The notes under the pieces are model-generated. The model had not been told where the DNA came from, searched no databases, and saw only the letters and a program-made list of their open reading frames with translations. A stretch of DNA of 64,000 nucleotides. It comes from Anthoceros angustus (lineage: Eukaryota; Streptophyta; Anthocerotopsida; Anthocerotales; Anthocerotaceae). The position numbers were made by a program, and so were the translations under genes. The stretch covers positions 372,001 through 436,000 of the forward strand of contig MU008197.1 in NCBI GenBank assembly GCA_010909165.1, read 5' to 3'. Numbering within the stretch: position 1 is the first letter of the stretch; each line of letters begins with the position of its first letter. Below are positions 46,596 through 58,079 of the stretch, piece after piece.

Positions 46596-48516
46596 TGTGG
46601 GTTCACTACCACCTCAGAAACCAATGATTCCCTCCTACACCCGGGCAGAGCACAGAAGCAGATATAGCGCATGCGGTGAGGAGAAGCTTCATTAACGAGA
46701 AAATCCAGGCTTGATATCCCACGTCTGTAACAGAATCGTGAATTGCGCTACATGCTACTGAAGGGCCACACTCTGGCCGGCGGCAACACCACCTGTCATT
46801 GCGCTGCAACTGCCAGACACACATTCCGCATGCACACACCTGACGTGTTGTCTGCAGCATCGCGGAAATTCGTGTCATCCGCATCATCCTCCATGAGCAG
46901 ACTCCTTCCAAGCCCAGATTCCAAGCCTCTGGTGATTGCAGCCAGGCAACGGCGTGCGTTCGATCCGTTCCCCAGTCACCAGTCACCTGAACCTTGCCGC
47001 GCCCTATGCGGCTGGGCTCACCGGTGGATGTGACCCAGAACCGTGGCGTACATGGAAGGCAGAGCTATCGACAGGGAGGCAAGTTCCCTGGTCAAGTGGA
47101 GTCTGCGGAATTCCTATTATAATCTGCTCTCTATTCATTGCTCTGTCTACACGCTGCACCTACTGCGCCCCTGGGATTCTGTTCTCTGATGTCAGGCTGA
47201 TTGAGAGAGGCTGCCATCGCCGACTGGATTCTCATCAGCCTTCCATCAGCTCGCCATGCCTAGTGCTACAGAAGCGATTTGCACGGCTGGGATATTTCTG
47301 ACTGGGTTGCGGACTCATTGTCTTATTTTGGTGGGCGTCTGGATTAGCTTTCTGCTGGGCTGGTCCAATCCGGCGCTTTGCCGAGGTATTGGGATGAGAA
47401 GGCATGCCAGCACTGTCAGGGCCCTCCGCGAAGGGACTGCGACGAGGAAGCTTCTTCATCGGTGAGAGATTGGCTGCCCAGTGTCCTCTTCTGATGAGAG
47501 ACTCCAATCTGGCTGCCAACGCACGAGGCGGGTGGTACTAGCCTAAACACGTACAGGTTGCGGTGTGCAAATTCGTAACGGCTCACTTGCGGAAAGGAAA
47601 GTCCGTGGGTAAATCTGGAAGGTAGATCAACAGCATGGACACTGGACAGGGTGGCAGGTGCTTTGTATGTACACGGCATTGCAAGCCGGGCACAAAGAGT
47701 AAAAGGCTTGCAGCGTGTTTCGAGTCTTGTTACAACAACTGCCAAGCAGCACGAGCATGGCAGCATTACAATCACTCATCATCACTCACGCCCTCACTTT
47801 TGTCGTCAAGTGTCCTCAGATCCTCAGCTGGTAGCGTGTCCTTCACACCATTAGGCACAAATGGATTCAAGCGTTAGGCCAGGCGGCCAAGAAAGTGTGA
47901 CCACCATCGGGCCAATTCAGGAAGGATCTAAGGGAAAACCTCATCCCAGTCTTTCAGTTTGCCTTTGCTACGTACGCAGAAAGTTGGCTTTAAGATGGAC
48001 CAGCCTGGTGCCGCCTCCTCTGCCTGGATACCAACAGACAGTGGTCAGCCAGCTTTCCGAACAATGTGACACCGGTAGGTTGCCCAACAACAAGGCATGC
48101 GTCATATGTGGTTCATCATCTGAATCTGACTCCGATACTCACTATGTAGCCCGTGACTTGTCAGTACTCGCGGATGCAACCAGCTTTAGGTCCGCCACAA
48201 ATGCAGATTTGCTCTTCTTTGTCACTGCTGCAGTCATGAGAAATTGCAAGTCTGTGAGGCCCTCGCCGAGGCAAGGATAACGCAGACCTGCAGGTTGGAG
48301 TTTTGTACTCAAGCAAGCAGTCGAATTCGAGCTACACGATTATCTTTCACACGTTTAGTGGAATCACTTGGGGACAGCAGGTTGTATCTTTGTCAAAAGC
48401 TTTGCGGATCTGCAATAGACAACAAGATCATTGCATCAGCGTGCTGACGTGTACAGATAAGACTTGCTGCAGAAGAGTAGGGTCTCAACTTCCTAAGCAT
48501 GGCAGTGGGGAAAGTA
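46596..48516. other. Upstream region of FAO and unassigned DNA
   Basis: Non-repetitive, moderately GC sequence with many short frames on both strands (for example plus 47861-48280) and no recognisable domains. The part next to 46596 should hold the FAO promoter. The rest may include exons of a gene I cannot resolve. Confidence 0.3.
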
Positions 48517-49114
48517 TCACCCAAGTCCATAGCTGTGGGTAATGCCTTCCAAACCTCTCATCATACGCTCAAGGCTTTTAGACCCAAGTTCCTGACCAGC
48601 AAATGTCGTAGGGTGGAGGAGGACGCAGATAAGGACCGCTAGCCGCATTAAAAAGCAAAGACAACTGGTGATGTTCAGCACATGTACTTTAAAGCACACA
48701 AGAACTGTCACCATACACGACAGAGATGAAAATCAGTTGCCGACCTGTAACGAAAAGACCAGATCAAATATCTCCTCGGATGGCAGGTTGCTGAAAGTAT
48801 GTTCATGTTTGACTACAGGAAAGTGGAAGCACGTGCCCCAGCTCAAGTTTCTGCAAGGAATCCACCACATGAAACAAAAATTTGAATGGGAACAGCTGCC
48901 CAGCTCCAAGGATGCCAAGTAGAACCCAACGTGAAAACTGAAGAAACGTCACCTGTGTCTTTTTCTTCCTTGATGAGTTTCGTGCTTTGCTGTTGGGGTC
49001 TTCCAAATTCTTGGCTACCGAGTTCTTGGCCTCAGCTAACACAGGGCCCTGCACATCACTTAATTCCATGTCCACAGCGGCCTCCACAAACATGAGCAAA
49101 ATTCGGTCCACCAT
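48517..49114 (-). CDS. Possible small spliced gene, unknown product
   Basis: Three exon-like pieces line up on the minus strand. The first starts with ATG at 49114 (MVDRILLMFVEAAVDMELSD) and runs to a CAG|GTGACG donor near 48955. The second is around 48739-48860 (SWGTCFHFPVVKHEHTF and LPSEEIFDLVFSLQ), ending at CAG|GTCGGC. The third, 48517-48590, reads ELGSKSLERMMRGLEGITHS and ends in TGA. The acceptor of the middle exon that keeps the best frame is not phase-compatible with the first exon, so either the model is incomplete or the gene is decayed. No family is recognised. The coordinates bound the pieces and are not a finished model. Confidence 0.3.
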
Positions 49115-49733
49115 GCTGAAGTTTCCGACGAGTTACCACGACACACGTGACGAAGGAAAGAAGGAAAAACCGAAAACCTGCAGGAGAAGGATGAGGAACT
49201 GGCTTCTTCATAGTTTTGTACAAAGCTGGACCGTAGGCGGCTTGAAACCCTCCCACGGCTTCTCCATCCGCGGAGTCTTGTCGGAGTCCTCGGATTGGGG
49301 ACAGTGGCTTGTTTCAGTTAGATGGACGAAAAAGGGACAGAAAAGTAAAATGATAATTCTTTCCTTTTTTCTCCCCTTTTGTAACTATGTGCACATCAAT
49401 ATCCGAATACAATTGATTAGGCTAGCGTGTCCAATAAAATCCTGGCTCGGGCAATAGGAGGGCCACGTCATTATCCGTCGGCAAACGGAGGGACCGAAAA
49501 CTGACAGACTGACACTGTGAGACTACTGTACCTATCAAAAAGAGGACGCTTCTATGCGCTCTTTCGGGCCATGAATAATCGTGTACCTTGCGGTTTGTTT
49601 GAATTTTTTTGTGTATTTTTTATTTGTTGGGAAGGTGGGAGGAAAATATGTGAAGTTCATCGTAAAAGGTGATGAAGAAGTAGGGCCACATCCTAGAAAT
49701 TGTAAATGTGTGTCCAGATGGCTTAGGCCAAAT

Positions 49734-50217
49734 GGACACACATTTATAAGAACTTCGTGATCAAGCATCCTGTGCTTAGATCCGTACTTAGATGAGGTAC
49801 CTAAAGGGACACACATTTATAAGAACTTCGTGATCAAGCATCCTATGCTTAGATCTGTACTTAGATGAGGTACCTAAAGGGAGTGGATGCCCTTGGTGCA
49901 AGTAGCTTAGGCACACCATGGTACAAGTTGTTAAGTACCTATCAAGTTTTATGATGGAAATTCGTCCTTAGTGGGCTTAAATAAAATTATTCTTTTTCTT
50001 CTTCTAGCACTTTAAGGTCAACATAAATTAGTAGAATAAAAAATATTAAACAGGGAGTGGATACCCCTAGTGCAAGTAGCTTAAGCACACCATGGTACAA
50101 GTTAAGTACAAGTCTTATGACGGAAATCCATCCTTAGTGGACTTAAATAAAATTCTTCTTCTGCTTTTTCAAGCACTTTAAGATCAACATAAATTAGTAG
50201 AATAAAAATATTAAACA
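49734..50217 (+). repeat. 5S-rRNA-like interspersed repeat, tandemly duplicated
   Basis: Two 73-base units (49734-49806 and 49807-49879) contain AAGAACTTCGTGATCAAGCA and GTACTTAGATGAGGTACCT, positioned like the AGAACTCCGAAGTTAAGC and GTACTAGGATGGGTGACCT internal promoter elements of plant 5S rRNA. A roughly 170-base segment follows twice in direct order (49879-50052 and 50053-50217), starting GGAGTGGATGCCC and ending AATTAGTAGAATAAA-ATATTAAACA. The family occurs inverted at 15480-15850. Confidence 0.62.
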
Positions 50218-50635
50218 TAATATAATATATTTATGATTAATTATATCATGATAAGAGGTATTCAAATATATATTATATAGTATTAAAATCCACTTCCCGT
50301 ATGAGCACAATATTAATGCTGAATGGAGGTAGAGGGACAACAAATTTAAACTGGCTTCTTCACATTTGCAACAAGCAGCCCGGAAACGCGTTCAGCGGGC
50401 TCTCTTCACATTTGCAAGAGGTGCTAGTGCCAAACACCGGTCGTATGTTTCAGTCCTATGTTAGCAATAGAGCACAAGAGGAATGAATTCATCGAGCATT
50501 CTTGCCACTCGTAGTAGGTACATGTGGAAAAGTCTAGAAGTACTTAGTTCATTCCTCCGGGTCGCGCAAAAAGAAAACATATTGTTTTTCTCCGAGGAGT
50601 GACATCCAGACACGAGTTCATTGGAACTCCACATT

Positions 50636-50700
50636 CATTGGAACTCCACAATTAAGCATCTTTCGGACGGGTTAGTGCTTGGATGGGGTGTCATCCATCC
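50636..50700 (+). repeat. 5S rRNA pseudogene fragment
   Basis: CATTGGAACTCCACAATTAA, then GC and TTAGTGCTTGGATGGGGTGT, match the central part of plant 5S rRNA (CATCAGAACTCCGCAGTTAAGC and GTAGTACTAGGATGGGTGACC) in order and spacing, from comparison with the known 5S consensus. The 5' third and the 3' end of 5S are not recognisable. The first 20 bases are locally duplicated (50616-50651). It is too diverged to be a working gene. Confidence 0.6.
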
Positions 50701-50716
50701 CCCAGCTTTATGGCCC

Positions 50717-50852
50717 TACATGTTATAAACATCCTCTCCACATGTTATAAATATAATCGTCTCCAACCACATGTTATAAACATCATCGTCTCCGACCACA
50801 TATTATAAACATCATCGTCTCCGACCACATGTTATAAACATCATCGTCTCCG
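50717..50852. repeat. 29-base tandem array
   Basis: About five units of CCACATGTTATAAACATCATCG plus TCTCCGA. The first two are shorter or altered and the last three nearly identical. It abuts the 55-base array and shares the CATCATCGTCTCCG core with it. Confidence 0.75.
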
Positions 50853-50859
50853 CTTGCCG

Positions 50860-51670
50860 TGAGGTCGCCAGTTATTACATCATCGTCTCCGCAGTGTGCG
50901 GGGTCGCCATTTATTAGTGCCCTACGGCCAGTTATTACATCATCGTCTCCGCAGTATGCGGGGTCGCCAGGTGTTAGTGCTGCGGTATCGCAAATTATTA
51001 CATCATCATCTCCGGAGTGTGTGGGGTCGCCAGTTGTTAGTGCCCTACGGGGTTACTCCATCGTCTTCGCAATGTGCGGGGTCACAAGTTGTTAATGCCC
51101 TGCAGGGCTACTCCATCGTCTCCGTAGTGTGCGGATCACTAGTTGTTAGTGCCCTACGGGGTTACTCCATCGTCTTCGCAATGTGTGGCGTCGAAAGTTT
51201 TTAATGCCCTACAAGTTTACTCCATCGTCTCCGCAGTGTGCGGGATCGCTAGTTGTTAGTGCCATATGGGGTTACTCCATTGTCTTCGCAATGTGTGGGG
51301 TCGCAAGTTGTTAATGCCTTCCATGGCTACTCCATCGTCTTCGAAGTGTGCGGGGTCGCCAGTTGTTAATGTCTTATGGGGTTACTTGATCGTCTCTATA
51401 GTGTACGGGATCGCTAGTTGTTAATGTCTTATGGGGTTACTTCATTGTCTCTGTAGCGTGCGGGGTCGCCAGTTGTTAATGCCTTATGGGGTTACTTCAT
51501 TGTCTCTGTAGTGTGTGGAGTCGCCAGTTATTAGTGTCCTATGGGGTTACTCCATCGTCTCTATAATGTGCAGGGCCTCGCACACTATGGGAACGATAAT
51601 AACTTCATAGAATATTGTGCTCTATGGGGTTACTCCATTGTCTTCGCAATGTGTTGGGCTATTGTTTAGT
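50860..51670. repeat. Minisatellite field, about 55-base unit, 14 or so copies
   Basis: Diverged tandem units of GTCGCCAGTTGTTAGTGCCC followed by TACGGGGTTACTCCATCGTCTCCGCAGTGTGCGGG. Unit length varies slightly through small deletions. Several neighbouring units share variants (TTATGGGGTTACTTCATTGTCTCTGTAG at about 51370-51520), showing local amplification. No coding sense is seen; open frames through it are by-products of the repeat. Confidence 0.75.
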
Positions 51671-53658
51671 GTCCTACGAGGTTACTTTAGACAAAAAATC
51701 TCAGTGCGGGACTTTGATGTATACTTTAAAATATCTATTAAGTCTCCGAACTCTCACTAAAAACAAAAAAGATGACACACTTGTTACCATGGATCTTTGT
51801 ACTTAATGCTCGCAACAGTTGTGCCTACTGCAATACTTTTTGAAACTCTAAGCATCAATTTACCTGAGGGAGCTATCTCTATAAAATCTCTAAGCCCCAA
51901 TTCACAGACACTCCTTTCTTTTGCAATGAATTGGGGGATGTTCATGCTTACACACTCTATCTATTTTAAGTTATCTTATCGCTACACCAGCCTGTCTAGT
52001 ATGGGGTTGCTATCTAATTGAATGCTAAATAATTTCCTTCGAGACTTAGCAATTGATGCGGTATATAGCATGATAACCTTAAACCACATTAGAGATAGAG
52101 AAGGATCCGGAGCGTGCACACAGATTTGGAGGCATACATAAGCACAGATTTGGAGGCTACATAAGCACTAACAAGCAAATTGACTCACCTTCTTATTTAT
52201 CGTCCACCCTCACAGCTCTTGATCTCCAGGAGGGGCTACCCTCACATATTGCATATCAGGGGCAAGCTTTAAGATCTTCCTAACCTATCCCTTTCTAGCG
52301 CAAACTATTTTTCATGCATACCTAGGTCTTATACATGAGAAACAAGTTGTGAGAAAAACAATGGAAGCTTATATGTGTATGAAGACCTTATGTTTCTTGA
52401 AGACCTTGATCCACTAAAGATTCCTTCGGAGCGTTTTTGTCCATAGAATATGTACCTACGGCCTTATCCGTGTTTAATTATGCTTAAGATTAAGTAGGTT
52501 TAATGATTTAATATTACAATCTCGTCAAGAGTACTTACCAAACTCATGGGCTTTTTGGATTTGGCAAGCAGTCATGTCGCTTTGAGAGTGATTTGGCAAG
52601 CAGATGTATGGCTTTCATAAGTTTGAAGGGAAGGTGGAGGAGGAGGTGGCAATCCTGATGTGGAGGCAGTGATAAAGCAGAGGTCAGACACAAATCTTGT
52701 CACTGGATTTTTGAAAAGGGACTCAAATGCAAGTCAACACAATAGTCGTAGTGATCTGTTTTATGAAGTAATTCTATTACTGTCTCCAAAGTGGGTTAAG
52801 AAATAGGCATTTGGTTGGAATGATGCTTTTATTGGTGGAGCATTTCTTATCAGAGGGCATGTGCAATCCATCAAGCTGAGAGGAGCAAAGTAAAAACGGT
52901 CATGATAAGTTCTACAAAGAGTGAAATAGAATGTTTTGTTCCATATTTGAATTATCATTTTTTCAGTGGGCCTTCGCAATTTCAATAGACGTAGAGATGC
53001 ATTTGGAGGCGCTTATTATTAAAAATGGAGTCTAATGGTGGGTAGGTTATAGGAATAAAGTTCCTCAACTTACATAGATGCCATGTAGAATAGTTGGGCC
53101 ACATATCGGCAGCTTAACCTCGGACAGGCACAAGGATGTGCTTAGTTCCGGCAAAAAAAATAAAATTCTTGAAGGATTCAAGATCGATTTTTTATGTCTT
53201 TGAATGTTTCGAAAAGAGTACTCTTTGTTAAGCTCCTTTTAATGGTGACAATTTTGGATTCCAAAACTTCACTTTAGAGTATTACCACAATCGAGTACCC
53301 CAGATCTGGCCGACTAAACAAGCTCGCACAGATAAGCTCGAGTCTCCTTTGCTCTCAACTTATTAGTCGCAATATGGTGGGTGACGGTACGAGGAACATA
53401 CTATGCTAATAAGTGGAGCAATTCAAGGGACCAACTTTGCATCAAGAATCTCAATGTGAACGTTCTCACATCGGGGACAACTTCAAGGGCCCCGATCACA
53501 TCAGCCATTCCTCTCGCGCGCAGAGAGAGAGAGGCATACTATTCCTCCTCTCTCTATGATATTTCTCACATTCAATGTAGCAGCTATCTCTCTCTTGCAC
53601 TAGTGACAATTGTACTAGTACAATGGCGATGCCCATTGGCAAAGAGAAGGTGCCGATA
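51671..53658. other. AT-rich intergenic DNA
   Basis: A frame at 51797-52021 and short frames elsewhere give no recognisable protein. GATTTGGAGGC-TACATAAGCAC is duplicated at about 52122-52170. Nothing else is identified. Confidence 0.4.
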
Positions 53659-53806
53659 CGGCGTGCCAAGGTGGAGCGTACAGGCAAATGGGTGGGCGCC
53701 GAGTGGAGAGGCGCCAGGGTGCGTTTCCGAAACGGCGTGCCAAGGTGGAGCGTACAGGCAAATGGGTGGGCGCCGAGTGGAGAGGCGCTAGGGTGCGTTT
53801 TGGGGA
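53659..53806. repeat. 74-base direct repeat, two copies
   Basis: The unit starting CGGCGTGCCAAGGTGGAGCG and ending near AGGGTGCGTTT occurs at 53659 and again at 53733. The two copies are almost identical. Confidence 0.8.
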
Positions 53807-55340
53807 ATAAATATGTAACTATAGGCAGAGGGCAGTGTAGTGATAGGCGCCGAGTACCAGTCAATTTTGGTACGAAACATTTGCACCTTGGGTCCCAGTA
53901 TTGTGAAGATTTGCTGATCAGAACGCCTCATTTCGATGCATATTGGTTTACTCATGCTGATTTTCGAAGAGGATGCTCCGTGGGTGCGTTGGTCAGAAAG
54001 CCATGTTTTTTGCTTATGTGAAAATCGGATGCGCACAAATCGTGCATCATTGGAAAGCCCGTGAGAGCATGAGGAAGGTCTAATTTTCGCAAATTTATTG
54101 AGCACAAGACGTGAAGAGGAAAACTGAAAGAGTGGAGCTCATGAATAATTGGGAAAATAGGTAAATAGGTCCGCAGGACCCCGGTCATTCTGGGGTTAAT
54201 TGATCGAAGTCTCCACAAGCCTAAACACGCGCACCACCCTACCGCTTTGCTATTGTTGTCTCATGAAACTGAATTAGGTCTTGCGGCGTTTATTTTGTTT
54301 CATGACCTCCCCTAATACAGGCAGGTAACACTGAACAAATTAGGGGTAGGAACGTAGATTACTTCTCCTACTCGGAATTTTCTTTTTCACCTAGGCCTTT
54401 CTCTAACTAGCTTACGAATTGGAGACGGATTGTCCAAGCGCATATGGGATGATACCCACGATGCAGTGTTCGCCGGATTACGACGGTTTGAGATGATGGA
54501 AAGTGTAAGTCCAACGTCTACAAAATTGCATCATCGAAGATAAACCCGTAGTCTTCTCAAGCTTGTACTTTGACGGGGACAATTTGGGGCGGTCGTTCTA
54601 ATATCTGGCATGCCTGGGGTCCTTGGTAGATTACCGTACCTCGAAGGGTGGTTCAACAGGATAATGCCGAAATAATTATTTTTTGAAAAAAACAAGGTTC
54701 AACATAAATATTTATATTTTTCAAAATTTCAACATTTACAAAAAATAATTTTATTAAATTTCAACATTTATTAAAATATATAGGTATATATAAAACTAAT
54801 GGATATGTATAGATCTCCCCTAAATAGGCCCTAATTTTCCACACAAACCCTAGTTTCCTTATTTTTGGCATCATAAACTCATAAATTTTTACCTATTCAA
54901 CATTTTAAGTATAATAATTTCTGGATTTTCAACTTTTACTAATTTTAATTAATTAACGCCGAATCACCCCTTGAGGTACGGTATATGGCTTCTCATATGG
55001 TAGCGTCATGGTGTGTGCCATCTCCAATTTGGGAGCTCAAAATCTGACACCTCAAATGTCTCCATTTGTAGCAGTTGTGCCACCGCGGGGAATGTCCCTT
55101 CATCCGCCTTGCACGGTCACCTGTAGTCTGTGCAACAATCAAGACCTCTTATTTCTCGCAAGCAATAACGGCGTCCTGAGCACTCCGCTTCGCTGGATCC
55201 ATTCGGGAACTCGCCCGGAGAGAGATCTCGTTTGGCGACAGCTGACGCCGATCTCTGGCCAGCCAATTCTTTCGCAGCACTCGCTCCTGCTGTGATGGCC
55301 CGAATTTCTTGGCCATTCATGATAGGTACGTGAAAAACCG
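53807..55340. other. Intergenic DNA, AT-rich in the middle
   Basis: Includes an AT-rich part (about 54660-54960) with repeated AATTTCAACATTTA motifs. No gene is recognised. The last few hundred bases may be the 3' flank of the RNA-cyclase pseudogene. Confidence 0.4.
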
Positions 55341-56213
55341 TCACGTCTCGACCGAGTGTCGAGGCCGCACGGTGACGACGTTTGTGGCCTCGTCCACCGT
55401 GATCTCAGCCAATCCACACTGGTGGATTACCCACGCATTGGTGGTCAGATGCAGGCTCACTTGGCCAACTTATACGTTAGCAGACCTCCACGGCCAACGC
55501 AGCCGGCAGCAGGAGCTGATCCGCCAAATGCTCGTCCACGGGAGCGCCAGATTCTCGGAACTGCAGCATCTCGCGGCAAGCCTCCTGCGCAATCCGATCC
55601 GCGTCCCGTTGCCCTACTCCCGAGCGCCCCGAACCCCGCCACGCTCCCCTCATACTGCGCCGTGAGGGACAAAGCCATCCCCGCTCCCACGCTCTCCACC
55701 CGTCGGCTCTCCACCTCAGCCTCCACTCCACCCTCCCGCCACAAGCTCCCCGCCTTCGCACGGGCTTACTCCGCGGCCGCGTCCGGGACATGCGTCAGTC
55801 CTGGATGTAGGTCATATGGGGACTGAACGGCACATGCGTCCCTCCCCGCAGCAGCAGCCGAGACTCTAATTCCGATCCCGATCCCGCCATCGCCAGAGGC
55901 AGCAGCACCGTCTGCAGCACGAGAGAGACCGCCCCCGCGGTTCCAACATCAAAGGCACGGGCCCGGAAGGCTGGAATTCCAGCCAATTGGATCCCACGCA
56001 ATCCCCTCGCACCCCCGCATTGCAGATGGCTCACACACAGGTGAGATGCTGCGCGGCCAGGCCAGGCTTGCTCCGGCCTGCTCGAATGTTGCGAATGCGC
56101 AGCGGCTTGCCGATGAGCGCAGCCCGCGAGAGCGATGTCCGCAGAACCTGCCCTCCTCCTTCCCCGTGGAAGCCGTCGGTCTCGATTGCGCTCACACCGT
56201 CGACGTCCTCCAT
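55341..56213 (-). pseudogene. RNA 3'-terminal phosphate cyclase (RtcA family) pseudogene
   Basis: RtcA enzymes use ATP to turn RNA 3'-phosphates into 2',3'-cyclic phosphates. The minus strand keeps several family blocks. Exon 1 (56213 down to about 56040) reads [20 protein letters not shown] and [15 protein letters not shown]. The next block (about 55980-55797) has FDVGTAGAVSLVLQTVLLPLA and LLLRGGTHVPFSPHMTYIQD, then TGA. A third (about 55700-55605) reads VESRRVESVGAGMALSLTAQ. A frame-shifted fourth (55605-55485) contains the conserved GAPVDEHLADQLLLPAALAV. A fifth (about 55450-55341) reads LTTNAWVIHQ and ends HSVET. About 35-40 residues are missing between the QHLT and FDVGTAGA blocks, another deletion follows TYIQD, and at least two frameshifts occur. 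The gene is dead. It lies 443 bases from the divergent cyclophilin, so the two may once have shared a promoter region. Confidence 0.8.
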
Positions 56214-56656
56214 CGTCCCGAACCCCGGATTCCACGCAACCTCGCTGCTGAGTCGTCAAGCGTCGTGTCCAGACCTACTCGCTAGGTACAGTACTCCAAA
56301 TTCGATTATGACGCTTGTTTGAGTGTTAAAAAGCAGCCCCTTAAGCTACCTAGTAGGTAGGCGAAGTAGGAAAGCGACTAGGTGCTAAACTTTTACCGTA
56401 AAGCTACGGTTCAGGATTGAGCTCAGCCCGGGTCTCTACTCTACATGCATAGGTGGGCTGATAATGTGTGGTTTGTTAAAGTGTGTAGAATTTTGAGCTC
56501 CAAAAATCGGGTCTCCTGGTAAGCTGAAGACGTCGCAGGCGACCCCACCAGAGCGTCATTGGGCCGCCGTCTCCAAGGCAAGCGTCGCCATAAATCTCTC
56601 CATCGGTTCCATCCATCAGCTCTTCTCCGGAGCGGAGAGCTGTGTTCCAGTCCATC
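56214..56656 (+). promoter_or_regulatory. Divergent promoter region between RtcA pseudogene and cyclophilin
   Basis: The 443 bases between the two start codons must hold the cyclophilin promoter and leader. A short AT-richer stretch lies at about 56300-56400. No TATA element could be assigned confidently. Confidence 0.4.
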
Positions 56657-58079
56657 ATGGCGGCAGCTTGCAGTTCCATGAGCTTGGTGGGTGCTTCTCT
56701 GCGCCTCGCTTGCCTTTGCTTCCTGCTGCTCTTGCAAGATTCCGGTTTCAGGGATTGTTGGTGCGGTTGTGTTGCGGATTTTTTGTGGCTGGATGTGGTT
56801 TTGTTGCTGCTTTCAGGATGGATTTGTTGGAGGTCTGGCTGCCTGTGACGGGCAGGAGGGGACTTACTCGTGCCGCGAATTGTGTGGTTTGCTTTTCTCC
56901 AGGCCAACATTGCCGTGCAGGCTTCCGTCCGGCCGGTGGCCAGGTGCGTGAGGCAGTCCCGTGTGTTGCTGAGTGCGCCGACAGTGTCGAGGGTAGCAGA
57001 GAGGGGCTCTCGTGGTGTCGGTGCCTCTGCTACCTCCTTCGCTCGTGGGGGAGTGCAGTTGCGCTTTGTTAGCTCCGCCAGAGTGCAGCGGGCTTCTCCC
57101 CCTGCGGTCAAGGCTGCTCAGGTAGAGCTACAGGCAGCTGGCAGTCGGCACCGGGCCAATGTCGGTGTATGCTGTGGGGCTGAGCTCGCGTTCTTGTTTG
57201 CACAGGAACTGGAGGAGGTGCAGACGCAAGCCAAGGTTACTTCTAAGGTCTTTTTCGACATCGAGATCGGTGGGAAGCCAGCAGGCAGAATTGTGCTAGG
57301 GCTTTATGGAGAGGAGGTCCCCCGGACGGTGGAGAACTTCAGGGCACTTTGCACTGGTAGCGTACATCATATCTGTTGCTTTGGTCACGCCACTTGTAAT
57401 TAACTGCTGCTTTGCGCTTCTGACCTATTTCGGTGATGGCAGGAGAGAAGGGGTTTGGGTACAAGGGCTCAGCTTTCCACCGCGTTATCAAGGACTTTAT
57501 GATCCAGGGTGGAGACTTCGACAGAGGCAATGTAGGATGCATGCTTTTCCTTAAAGCTCTTTCTGGTTTCTGCAACAATGTAGCATACTGGGAGTCTCAC
57601 GTTGGTCTGGCAGGGTACCGGTGGCAAGAGTATCTATGGTGAGAAGTTTGCGGACGAGAACTTCAAGTGTAAGTGCTTATAACAATTTGTGGAAGAGTTT
57701 GGTAGGTCTTGCCAGAGCCTCTAACTTTGCTGCTCACCTATTTCACGAATTATGCAGTAAAGCACACTGGACCCGGCGTGGTCAGCATGGCAAATGCAGG
57801 CCCTAACACCAACGGCAGTCAATTCTTCCTGTGCACTGTCAAGGTGTGTTCAGTTCGGTCTTATGCTTGGGTATGTGCAAGTGTTGCTCAGCTCGCTCAT
57901 TAGTTTCACTTGTTTCTGTGATTGTGATTGAGCAGACTCAATGGCTGGACAAGCGTCACGTGGTTTTCGGCCAAGTGATCAATGGCATGGACGTTGTTAG
58001 GCAGATCGAGGGTCAGCAGACAGATCGCGCCGACCGTCCCAAGGCAGCCTGTGTGATCGTAGATTCTGGCGAGCTTTGA
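56657..58079 (+). CDS. Plastid-targeted cyclophilin (peptidyl-prolyl isomerase)
   Basis: Seven exons in phase: 56657-56686, 56903-57121, 57206-57356, 57443-57531, 57614-57668, 57758-57843, 57936-58079, giving 257 residues. The first 80 or so are a Ser/Arg/Ala-rich transit peptide of plastid type. The mature part begins [20 protein letters not shown] and is a complete single-domain cyclophilin. It has the catalytic Arg147 in [17 protein letters not shown], the [10 protein letters not shown] block, and Trp213 ([12 protein letters not shown]), which is diagnostic of cyclosporin binding. Length and layout match the stromal CYP20-3/ROC4 group of plants, which assists protein folding and links to cysteine synthesis. 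That orthology is inference. The gene converges with COPG. Confidence 0.93.

Noticed and set aside
50859-51204. Coding gene in the minisatellite field
   Set aside because: The two overlapping frames simply reflect the repeat unit.
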